Positions 51,539 through 58,054 of a DNA stretch of 58,054 bases are shown one piece after another (positions within the stretch are counted from its first letter, which is position 1; each line of letters opens with the position of its first letter). The stretch spans positions 1 through 58,054 of the forward strand of contig NZ_LLXX01000060.1 of the NCBI RefSeq assembly GCF_001440405.1, in the 5' to 3' direction. The notes below the pieces were generated by a model, which saw nothing but the letters and a program-made list of their open reading frames with translations, was not told the origin of the DNA and ran no database searches. This DNA is from Bradyrhizobium valentinum. GTDB lineage: Bacteria; Pseudomonadota; Alphaproteobacteria; Rhizobiales; Xanthobacteraceae. Made by a program: the position numbers and the translations under genes.

Positions 51539-52827
51539 TAATGTAGCAGCGTCTTCGCCTTCGACCTGGTCAATCCTTCCGCAAAAGACACCGCTGTGTC
51601 CAGACCCCTGCCGCTGCCAAGCGCGACAACCGCCGGCCGGCTGCGGGACAAAAGCGCGTGCGCGGCGTTGCGGGTCGATTCGACGCTGACCGCATCGATC
51701 CTGGTAACCAGCTCTTCCACCGTCAGCGGCCGTCCATAGGCCAGCACGTGCCGCGCCAGTTGTTCGGCCCGGGACGAGCAGCTTTCCAGCGCCATCAAAA
51801 GCCCCGCCTTCATCTGCGCCTTGGCGCGGGCGATCTCGGCTTCGGTGAGGGTCTCCACGGCGTCGTTGATGACGTCGATGATGACCTCCATCATCTCCGG
51901 CGCGTCGCCGGGGTCAGTGCCGGTATAGAGGCCGAAAAAGCCGGTGTCGGTATAGGGCGCGTGGAAGGTGTAGATCGAGTAGCACAGGCCGCGCTTTTCG
52001 CGCACTTCCTGGAACAGCCGCGACGACATTCCGCCGCCGAGCGTGTTGGTGAACACCTGCAGTGAGAACAGCGACAGGTCGGTCTGCGGCACGCCTTCGA
52101 GCGCCAGCGTCAGATGCGCCTGTTCGAGGTCGCGGTGCACCACGCGCGAGCCGCCCTTGCCGAACATCGCCGGTTGCGGCTTCGGTGCGGGTGTCGCGTC
52201 GAAGTTGGCGAATTTTTGCGCAACATCCTCGACCACGCGTTTGTGGTCGACCGCGCCTGCGGCCGCCACCACCATGTCGGGGCCACGGTAATGCGTCGCG
52301 AGATAACCGCGCAACATGTCGCGGTCGAAAGTCTTCAGCGTCTTCGCGGTGCCCAGCAGCGAACGGCCCATCGGCTGGTCCGGAAAGCAGAGTTCGTTGA
52401 GGTGCTCGAACACGACGTCGTCAGGCGTGTCCTGCGCCGCGCCGATTTCCTGCACGATGACGCTCTTCTCGCGCTCGAGCTCATCCGGCACGAAGGACGG
52501 ATTGGCGAGGATGTCGGAGAGCACGTCGAGCGCGAGCGGCACGTCGGCCTTCATCACCCGCGCATAATAGGCCGTCGTCTCGGTGGAGGTCCCGGCATTG
52601 AGGTCACCGCCGACGGCCTCGATCTCTTCGACGATCTCGCGCGAGGAGCGCCTGGTCGTGCCCTTGAAGGCCATGTGTTCCAGGAGATGCGAGATGCCGT
52701 GCTCGTTCGGCTTTTCGTCACGGCCACCGACGCCGGCCCAGACGCCGAGCGCTGCCGTTTCCAGATGCGGCATGGTGTCGGTGACGACAGTCAGGCCGGA
52801 CGGCAGCTTGGTCACGTCAACGCTCAT
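51538..52827 (-). CDS. M16 family zinc metallopeptidase
   Basis: 429-aa peptidase of the pitrilysin / mitochondrial-processing-peptidase-like family. The inverted zinc motif HLLEH is at residues 47-51, with the further glutamate downstream in VIVQEIGAAQDTPDD. Usual single-protein bacterial length with the C-terminal half (GVPQTDLSLFSLQVFTNTLG, GGGMSSRLFQEVREKRGL). Its ATG overlaps the stop of thrC by ATGA, so they are coupled; a longer frame reaching 53652 is in the thrC shadow. In rhizobia the thrC-M16 link is common; the substrate is unknown. Confidence 0.95.
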   Translation of the reverse strand: MSVDVTKLPSGLTVVTDTMPHLETAALGVWAGVGGRDEKPNEHGISHLLEHMAFKGTTRRSSREIVEEIEAVGGDLNAGTSTETTAYYARVMKADVPLALDVLSDILANPSFVPDELEREKSVIVQEIGAAQDTPDDVVFEHLNELCFPDQPMGRSLLGTAKTLKTFDRDMLRGYLATHYRGPDMVVAAAGAVDHKRVVEDVAQKFANFDATPAPKPQPAMFGKGGSRVVHRDLEQAHLTLALEGVPQTDLSLFSLQVFTNTLGGGMSSRLFQEVREKRGLCYSIYTFHAPYTDTGFFGLYTGTDPGDAPEMMEVIIDVINDAVETLTEAEIARAKAQMKAGLLMALESCSSRAEQLARHVLAYGRPLTVEELVTRIDAVSVESTRNAAHALLSRSRPAVVALGSGRGLDTAVSFAEGLTRSKAKTLLH

Positions 52828-54242
52828 CCGGCAACTCCCTGCTTCGCGGCACGGCTCACCGAGCGCACGAATCGCTCCACTTCGGCTGAATCGTTTTTCA
52901 TCACCGTGATGTGTTCGGATTTGGTCATGAGGCCGTCGAGCCAGGCCGGCAGTTGCGGGCGCACGCCGCAGGCCGCTTCCACCGCATCGGGGAACTTGGC
53001 CGGATGCGCGGTCGACAGCACGATGTTGGGAATCTTCGAATCCGAAGCATCGCGATCCGCCACCGCCAGCGCCACCGCGGTATGGGGATCGACGAGGTCG
53101 CCGGCCTCGCGCCACGCGGCGCGGATCGCAGCCGACGTCTCGGTCTCGTCGGCGCGGCCGGCATCGAACTCCTCGCGGATCGCGGCCAGCATGGCGTCCG
53201 GCAGCACGAAACGTCCGGACTGTTTGAGCGAGGCCATCAGCCGGCGAACGCTGTCGGCGTCGCGTCGGCTCGCCTCGAACAGCAGCCGCTCGAAATTCGA
53301 GGAGACCTGGATGTCCATCGAGGGCGAAGCCGAGGCGTGAACCTCGCGCACTTCGTAGATGCCGGTCTTGAGCGTGCGCGGCAGGATGTCGTTGACGTTG
53401 GAGGCGATCCGCAGCCAGCGCACCGGCAGGCCCATTTTCTTCGCGACATAGCCTGCGAAGATGTCGCCGAAATTGCCCGTCGGCACGGTGAAATCCACCG
53501 TGCGCGCAGGCGCGCCGAGGGCTGTGGCGGAAGTGAAATAATACACCACCTGCGCTACGATCCGCGCCCAGTTGATCGAGTTGACGCCCGACAGCGAGAC
53601 CGCATCGCGAAAACCGTGGTGGTTGAACATCGCCTTCAGGAGCGCCTGGCAATCGTCGAAGGTGCCTTCGATCGCCAGCGCATGCACGTTGGACGCGCCC
53701 GTCGTCGTCATCATCCGACGCTGCACGTCGGAGATGCGGCCGTTCGGGAACAGCACGACCAGATCGACATTGTCGAGGCCAGCGAAGGCATCGACCGCGG
53801 CACCGCCGGTGTCGCCCGAGGTCGCGACCACGATGGTGGTGCGCTGATTGCGCTTGGCCAGCACGTGATCCATCAGCCGCGAGATCAACTGCATCGCGAC
53901 GTCCTTGAACGCCAGCGTCGGGCCGTGGAACAGCTCCAGCAGGAATTGATTGGGCCCGATTTGATCGAGCGGCACCACCGCAGGATGGCGGAAGGTGGCG
54001 TAGGCTTCATTCGCCATGCGGCCAAGGTCGGCGTCGGAAATCTCGCCCGCCGCAAACGGCTTGATCACATCGACCGCGACTTCCCAATAGGGCCGACCGA
54101 AGAAAGAGGCGATGGTCGCCTGCGAGAGCTCCGGCCAGACCTCCGGCACGTAGAGGCCGCCGTCGCGGGCGAGCCCGGTCAGCATCACATCGCAGAAACC
54201 CAGGACGGGGGCTTCCCCCCGCGTCGAAATATAGCGCGTCAA
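52824..54242 (-). CDS. thrC: Threonine synthase
   Basis: PLP enzyme converting O-phosphohomoserine to threonine; 472 aa. PLP lysine in GPTLAFKDVAMQL (about residue 108), phosphate-binding region ATSGDTGGAAVDAFAG, and FPNGRISDVQRRMMTT. Start chosen at TTG 54242 (MTRYISTRGEAP, the family N-terminus) because GGAGG lies 5 nt before it; another in-frame TTG is at 54254. Overlaps the M16 gene. Confidence 0.97.
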   Translation of the reverse strand: MTRYISTRGEAPVLGFCDVMLTGLARDGGLYVPEVWPELSQATIASFFGRPYWEVAVDVIKPFAAGEISDADLGRMANEAYATFRHPAVVPLDQIGPNQFLLELFHGPTLAFKDVAMQLISRLMDHVLAKRNQRTTIVVATSGDTGGAAVDAFAGLDNVDLVVLFPNGRISDVQRRMMTTTGASNVHALAIEGTFDDCQALLKAMFNHHGFRDAVSLSGVNSINWARIVAQVVYYFTSATALGAPARTVDFTVPTGNFGDIFAGYVAKKMGLPVRWLRIASNVNDILPRTLKTGIYEVREVHASASPSMDIQVSSNFERLLFEASRRDADSVRRLMASLKQSGRFVLPDAMLAAIREEFDAGRADETETSAAIRAAWREAGDLVDPHTAVALAVADRDASDSKIPNIVLSTAHPAKFPDAVEAACGVRPQLPAWLDGLMTKSEHITVMKNDSAEVERFVRSVSRAAKQGVAG

Positions 54243-54295
54243 ACCACCCTCCAAAGGCGCAAGCCCTATGCCAAGCCTTTGATATCAATCATGTA

Positions 54296-54418
54296 TTAGA
54301 TTTCGCCAAGCGCGAAGCGAGCGGCACCATAAAGCGTTTTTGGGCGAAGGGGAAATGGCTCGATGACGAAAAGATCAGAGTTCGCGACCTCAATCACTGC
54401 AAGTTCTTCATAAAAGGT
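54296..54418 (+). pseudogene. Possible gene fragment interrupted by repeat D
   Basis: The frame reads LDFAKREASGTIKRFWAKGK, then WLDDEKIRVRDLNHCKFFIK, with coding-like composition, but lacks a start and runs directly into repeat D. No parent family identified. Could be chance. Confidence 0.25.
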
Positions 54419-54422
54419 GCGT

Positions 54423-54524
54423 TCCCTCCCCCCTTGCGGGGGAGGGTTAGGGAGAGGGGTGGCGGCATCGGCGGTACTCGTGGCTTACCCCTCTCCCCAG
54501 CCCTCCCCCGCAAGGGGGGAGGGA
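54423..54524. repeat. Palindromic repeat D
   Basis: 38-base inverted arms, 54423-54460 and 54487-54524, rich in CCCTCCCCC / GGGGGAGGG, each with its own CTTGCGGG/CCCGCAAG core, around a 26-base centre. A well-formed element distinct from A-C and E. Confidence 0.8.
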
Positions 54525-54623
54525 GCCTACCGTTCGTGTGGTGACAGCGTGATTTGACGCTAACGAACTTTCTCTCCAGCAAAACGTGCCCACCATTCAC
54601 GGGCGGAGCTCGCGCCCTTCCAA

Positions 54624-55895
54624 TTACCCATATCGAAGAGCCTCGACCGGATCGAGCCGCGCAGCGCGCCACGATGGATAGAGCGTCGCGAGGAATGACA
54701 GCGTCAACGCCATGATCACAACGGCGGCGGTCTCGCCAAAATCGATCTCCGCCGGCAGCTTCGACAGAAAGTAGAGTTTTGGTGGAAACAATTCAGTATT
54801 GGTGAGCCAGGAAAGAAACTGCCTAATAGCTTCGATGTTGAGGCAAACCAGCATGCCGACGAGAAGCCCGGTCAGCGTGCCGACCACGCCGATCGCAGCA
54901 CCTGCGATCAGGAACACCCGCATGATCGCCCCTCGCGAGGCGCCCACGGTGCGCAGTATGGCGATATCGCTGCCCTTGTCCTTCACGAGCATGATCAGGC
55001 CTGAAACGATATTCAGCGCAGCGACCAGCACGATCAAGGTCAGGATCAGAAACATGACATTGCGCTCGACCTGAAGTGCAGCGAAAAAGGCCGAGGTACG
55101 CCGGCGCCAGTCGACAAGGAACACCGGCCGCCCGGCGGCGTCTGCTACCGGCCTTCGGAATTCGTCGACCCTGTCAGGGCTGGCTTCGATGAAAATCTCG
55201 ATCGCGCTCACGTCATCGGCGCGATTGAAATAGGCCTGCGCCTCGGCAAGCGGCATAAAAACCATCACGGAATCATATTCCGACATGTCGAGGCTGAACA
55301 CCGCCGCGACCTTGTAAGGCTTGATACGAGGCGCCGCACCCTTCGACGTCACCGCTCCGCTGGGCGCGACCAGCGTGATGTTGTCGCCGGCACGCAGCGA
55401 TAATTGATCGGCAAGCCTGCGTCCGATGGCGACCCCTTGTCCCTGCTCAAATCCGTCTAGCGAGCCCTGCTGGACATTGCTGGAGATCGAGGCGAGCTTA
55501 TTGAGATCATCGGGGCGAATACCGCGAACGAGTACCCCGGAGGCATTGTGCACCGATGACGCCAGCGCCGGACCGTCCACCACGGGAGCGGCAAGCCGTA
55601 TGCCTGGAACCTGACTGATGCGCTCGGTGACGTCCTTCCAATCCGTCAGCGGCTGTTCGATTGGTTGCAGCAGAAGATGGCCGTTCATGCCGACGATCTT
55701 GTCGATCAATTCCTTGCGAAAGCCGTTCATGACGGCCATCACGATAATCAGCGTCGCAACGCCGAGCATGATGCCGAGGAACGAAAATCCGGCAATGACC
55801 GAAATGAACCCTTCCCTGCGGCGCGCCCGCAAGTAGCGCCCGGACACCAGCCATTCGAATGCCGAGAACGGCATGGGGCGCGGGGGATTTTCCAT
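54624..55895 (-). CDS. LolC/LolE-type lipoprotein-releasing ABC transporter permease
   Basis: 423-aa inner-membrane permease of the lipoprotein-sorting ABC transporter. Four membrane spans: one near residues 28-52 (FSFLGIMLGVATLIIVMAVM), a large periplasmic domain to about 265, then three C-terminal spans (MFLILTLIVLVAALNIVSGL, a second, and VIMALTLSFLATLYPSWRAA). ERNVMFLIL and the DPVEALRYG end are typical. Start at ATG 55895 with GGGG before it; an ATG at 55907 is in frame. The ATPase LolD is not in the window but may lie elsewhere. Confidence 0.93.
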   Translation of the reverse strand: MENPPRPMPFSAFEWLVSGRYLRARRREGFISVIAGFSFLGIMLGVATLIIVMAVMNGFRKELIDKIVGMNGHLLLQPIEQPLTDWKDVTERISQVPGIRLAAPVVDGPALASSVHNASGVLVRGIRPDDLNKLASISSNVQQGSLDGFEQGQGVAIGRRLADQLSLRAGDNITLVAPSGAVTSKGAAPRIKPYKVAAVFSLDMSEYDSVMVFMPLAEAQAYFNRADDVSAIEIFIEASPDRVDEFRRPVADAAGRPVFLVDWRRRTSAFFAALQVERNVMFLILTLIVLVAALNIVSGLIMLVKDKGSDIAILRTVGASRGAIMRVFLIAGAAIGVVGTLTGLLVGMLVCLNIEAIRQFLSWLTNTELFPPKLYFLSKLPAEIDFGETAAVVIMALTLSFLATLYPSWRAARLDPVEALRYG

Positions 55896-56029
55896 GGCCC
55901 CAACCATAGCGCGTTTTCGGCAGGATTCGAATGCTCACTCTAAGGAAGGAGGATCATCCACCGCCATATTCCACCGGTTCTTGAGACTTACGGGTCATAA
56001 CTTCGCCTGCGAAGAACGACGGCAGGCGA

Positions 56030-56521
56030 TCAAGCCCGGTATTGCTCGTCGCTGACCTTCTCCATCCAGTCGACGGCCTTGCCGTCGAGCCGCTCCTGGA
56101 TGGCGATGTGCGTCATCGCCGTGGTCGGCGTCGCACCATGCCAGTGTTTTTCGCCCGGTGGAAACCAAACGACGTCGCCCGGGTGAATTTCCTCGACACG
56201 GCCGCCCCAGACCTGGACCCAGCCGCGACCGGATGTGACGATCAAGGTCTGGCCTAAGGGATGGGTGTGCCATGCGGTCCGCGCGCCGGGCTCGAACGTG
56301 ACGCTGGCGCCGGCGGCGCGCGCAGGGTCAGCCGCCTGGAAGAGCGGATCGACGCGCACGCTGCCCGTAAAATATTCGAGAGGCCCTTTGCCGGAGGGCT
56401 GTGAACCGCTTCGCCTGATTTCCATCGTTCCGTTCCTTGGCTTGGCCGGGACAGCCGGCATTGTTCCTGCTGCCAACACCGCGACGCCGGTGGTGGCGAG
56501 CAGGCATCTTCGCGTGATCAT
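56030..56521 (-). CDS. Exported cupin-domain protein
   Basis: 163-aa protein with an N-terminal signal ([20 protein letters not shown], possibly Tat-like RRC). The single cupin contains the metal motif start [14 protein letters not shown] and the second motif [19 protein letters not shown], with three histidines and a glutamate placed to bind a metal. Related to YhhW/quercetinase-like small cupins and to (R)-mandelonitrile-lyase-like cupins. GAGGGGAAG precedes the ATG. Enzyme activity not predictable. Confidence 0.85.
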   Translation of the reverse strand: MITRRCLLATTGVAVLAAGTMPAVPAKPRNGTMEIRRSGSQPSGKGPLEYFTGSVRVDPLFQAADPARAAGASVTFEPGARTAWHTHPLGQTLIVTSGRGWVQVWGGRVEEIHPGDVVWFPPGEKHWHGATPTTAMTHIAIQERLDGKAVDWMEKVSDEQYRA

Positions 56522-56586
56522 GGTGCTTCCCCTCGAGGCGGTTGGGTCGAGCTTGGAAGATTCGCGGCAGCGCCGCGATCCCGCGC

Positions 56587-58054
56587 TCAACCCACGTCCG
56601 GCATTTGCTCCAAGAGCTTGTCGAGCGTGATCGGATAATCGCGGACGCGCACGCCGGTCGCGTTGTAAACCGCGTTGGCAACCGCCGCCGCCACGCCGCA
56701 GATGCCGAGTTCGGCGACGCCCTTGGCCTTCATCGGCGACGACATCGGATCGGTCTCATCGAGGAAGAACATTTCCTGGTGCGGGATGTCGGCATGAACA
56801 GGCACCTCGTAGCCCGCGAGATCATGGTTGACGAAAAACCCTTTCCGTTTGTCGACCACGAGTTCCTCCATCAGCGCCGCGCCGACGCCCATGGTCATCG
56901 CGCCGATAACCTGGCTGCGTGCCGTCTTCGGATTGAGGATGCGGCCGGCGGCACACACCGCGAGCATGCGGCGCACGCGGATTTCAGCGGTCGCGGCATC
57001 GACGCCGACTTCGACGAAGTGCGCGCCGAAGGTCGATTGCTGGTACTTCTTGGCGAGATCTCCGTACTCGATTCCGTCTTCGGCGCTGAGCCCGCTGCCG
57101 CCTGCCGCCTGGGCCAGCGGCACGCGGCGATTGCCGGAGCGGACCTCGCCGTCGGCGAACTCGGCTTCCGCGGAGTTGAAGCCCAGTTTCTGCGCGATCG
57201 CCTCGCGCAGCTTGACGCAGGCGGCATAGACGCCTGCGGTCGAGTTGTTGCCGCCCCATTGCCCGCCGGAGCCTGCCGACACCGGGAAGGCCGAATCGCC
57301 GAGACGCACCTTCACCTTCTTGAGCGGCACGCCCATCATCTCGGCCGCGGTCTGCGCGATGATCGTGTAGCTGCCGGTGCCGATGTCGGTCATGTCGGTC
57401 TCGACGGTCACGGTGCCGCTGTTGTCGAGCCGGACGCGCGCGGCCGACGGCGTCAGCAGATTGTTGCGGAACGCCGCAGCGACGCCGGTGCCGACCAGCC
57501 AGCTTCCATCACGGACCCTGCCCGGCTGCGGATTGCGCTTGCTCCAGCCGAAGCGCTCGGCGCCGGTACGCAAGCACTCGACGAGCTGACGCTGCGAGAA
57601 CGGCCGCTCCGGCTTTTCAGGATCGACCTGGGTATCGTTGAGGATACGAAACTCGATCGGGTCGATCCCGAGCTTCTCGGCCATTTCGTCCATGGCGATC
57701 TCCAGCGCCATCATGCCTGTCGCCTCGCCCGGCGCCCGCATGGCATTACCTTCAGCCAGATCGAGCGTCGCGAGCCGCGTGGCGGTCATGCGGTGCGCGC
57801 CGGCGTAGAGCAGCCGCGTCTGGCTGACCGCGCCGTCGGCCTTGCCGCCCGGCAGATCGCCCGACCAGCTCTCATGACCGATCGCCATGATCTTGCCGTC
57901 CCGCGTTGCTCCGATGCGGACGCGCTGGATCGTCGCCGGGCGATGCGTGGTGTTGTTGAACATCAGGGGGCGCTGCAGCGCCACCTTCACCGGCCGCTTC
58001 GCGGCGCGCGCGCCCAGCGCGGCGAGCAGCGCATCGGCGCGCGGGAACAGCTTG
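56587..58054 (-). CDS. Xanthine dehydrogenase family molybdopterin-binding subunit (partial)
   Basis: C-terminal 488 residues of a large molybdopterin subunit; the frame is open to the right edge, so the N-terminus lies outside. [23 protein letters not shown] (split here), [16 protein letters not shown], the [23 protein letters not shown] region (here [12 protein letters not shown]) and [20 protein letters not shown] are characteristic of XdhB/CoxL-like proteins. Stops 65 bases from the cupin start on the same strand, so they may be co-transcribed. Substrate unknown; no FAD or FeS subunit is visible. Confidence 0.9.
   Translation of the reverse strand, partial: KLFPRADALLAALGARAAKRPVKVALQRPLMFNNTTHRPATIQRVRIGATRDGKIMAIGHESWSGDLPGGKADGAVSQTRLLYAGAHRMTATRLATLDLAEGNAMRAPGEATGMMALEIAMDEMAEKLGIDPIEFRILNDTQVDPEKPERPFSQRQLVECLRTGAERFGWSKRNPQPGRVRDGSWLVGTGVAAAFRNNLLTPSAARVRLDNSGTVTVETDMTDIGTGSYTIIAQTAAEMMGVPLKKVKVRLGDSAFPVSAGSGGQWGGNNSTAGVYAACVKLREAIAQKLGFNSAEAEFADGEVRSGNRRVPLAQAAGGSGLSAEDGIEYGDLAKKYQQSTFGAHFVEVGVDAATAEIRVRRMLAVCAAGRILNPKTARSQVIGAMTMGVGAALMEELVVDKRKGFFVNHDLAGYEVPVHADIPHQEMFFLDETDPMSSPMKAKGVAELGICGVAAAVANAVYNATGVRVRDYPITLDKLLEQMPDVG

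Larger units (their letters stand above)
54243..54623. other. Gap upstream of thrC with coding-like fragment and repeat D
   Basis: 381 bases. It holds the thrC upstream region, a plus-strand open stretch at 54296-54418 without a start codon that looks like a gene remnant, and repeat D (54423-54524). Nothing recognisable between 54525 and 54623. Confidence 0.5.

Noticed and set aside
51538..53652. 704-aa version of the M16 peptidase
   Set aside because: The N-terminal 275 residues are the shadow of thrC. The true start at 52827 overlaps the thrC stop by ATGA.

Overview
The window looks like a chromosomal segment of a Bradyrhizobium-type alphaproteobacterium. The DNA is GC-rich. It carries a C4-pathway 5-aminolevulinate synthase (hemA) preceded by a perfect FixK/FNR-type box, an alphaproteobacterial F0 ATP synthase operon with a b' subunit, the core block murA - DUF2948 - hisD - UPF0262 - low-Mr phosphatase - maf - yacG, and several families of palindromic intergenic repeats of the kind common in this group. 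Species assignment is inference; no rRNA is present.

Layout. 1-5.6 kb: a CHRD/RTX secreted protein, a serine hydrolase of the beta-lactamase fold, an AraC-HTH/TPR regulator and a small exported NTF2-like protein. 5.7-11.3 kb (mostly minus strand): tRNA-Phe and the yacG-maf-phosphatase-UPF0262-hisD-DUF2948-murA block. 11.5-15.5 kb: alpha/beta hydrolase, membrane protein, a cNMP-domain flavoprotein lacking the thioredoxin-reductase CxxC, and two small genes. 15.9-17.4 kb: tRNA-Thr followed by a 1.3 kb, visibly AT-richer insert bounded on the far side by a 36-nt exact copy of the tRNA 3' half, that is, a small tRNA-targeted island without an integrase. 17.5-22.9 kb: HD-GYP protein, a GH16/GH1 glycosidase pair, a divergent small-membrane-protein/regulator pair with a CRP-like site, and an outer-membrane beta-barrel protein. 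23-26.4 kb: a chemoreceptor and an MBL-fold hydrolase. 26.5-30.6 kb: malonyl-CoA decarboxylase and MdcA-type malonate CoA-transferase with a divergent LysR regulator. 30.7-31.9 kb: hemA.

32-45 kb is the most coherent functional block. A CrbS-type hybrid kinase (solute-symporter domain, STAC, PAS, kinase, receiver) converges with a NarL-type CrbR-like regulator. Next come a fused exonuclease/CBS/DUF294 protein, a conserved protein of unknown function, the DUF4212 plus sodium:solute symporter pair (VC_2704/VC_2705 type), three small membrane proteins and an MHS-type transporter. Together these suggest sensing and uptake of a small carboxylate such as acetate.

45.2-58 kb: YjbQ, an exported coiled-coil protein, a 2-hydroxychromene-2-carboxylate isomerase-like protein, atpI-atpB-atpE-atpF'-atpF, an exported protein, a RimJ-like acetyltransferase, an M16 peptidase overlapping thrC, a LolC/E permease, a cupin, and the 3' part of a xanthine-dehydrogenase-type molybdopterin subunit that runs off the right edge.

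Most of the window is ordinary chromosomal backbone. No CRISPR array, intact insertion sequence, phage or recognisable defence system was seen. The features most worth follow-up are the tRNA-Thr mini-island, the Crb/symporter locus with its exonuclease-CBS-DUF294 fusion, the two-gene malonate route, and several unassigned dyad sites.
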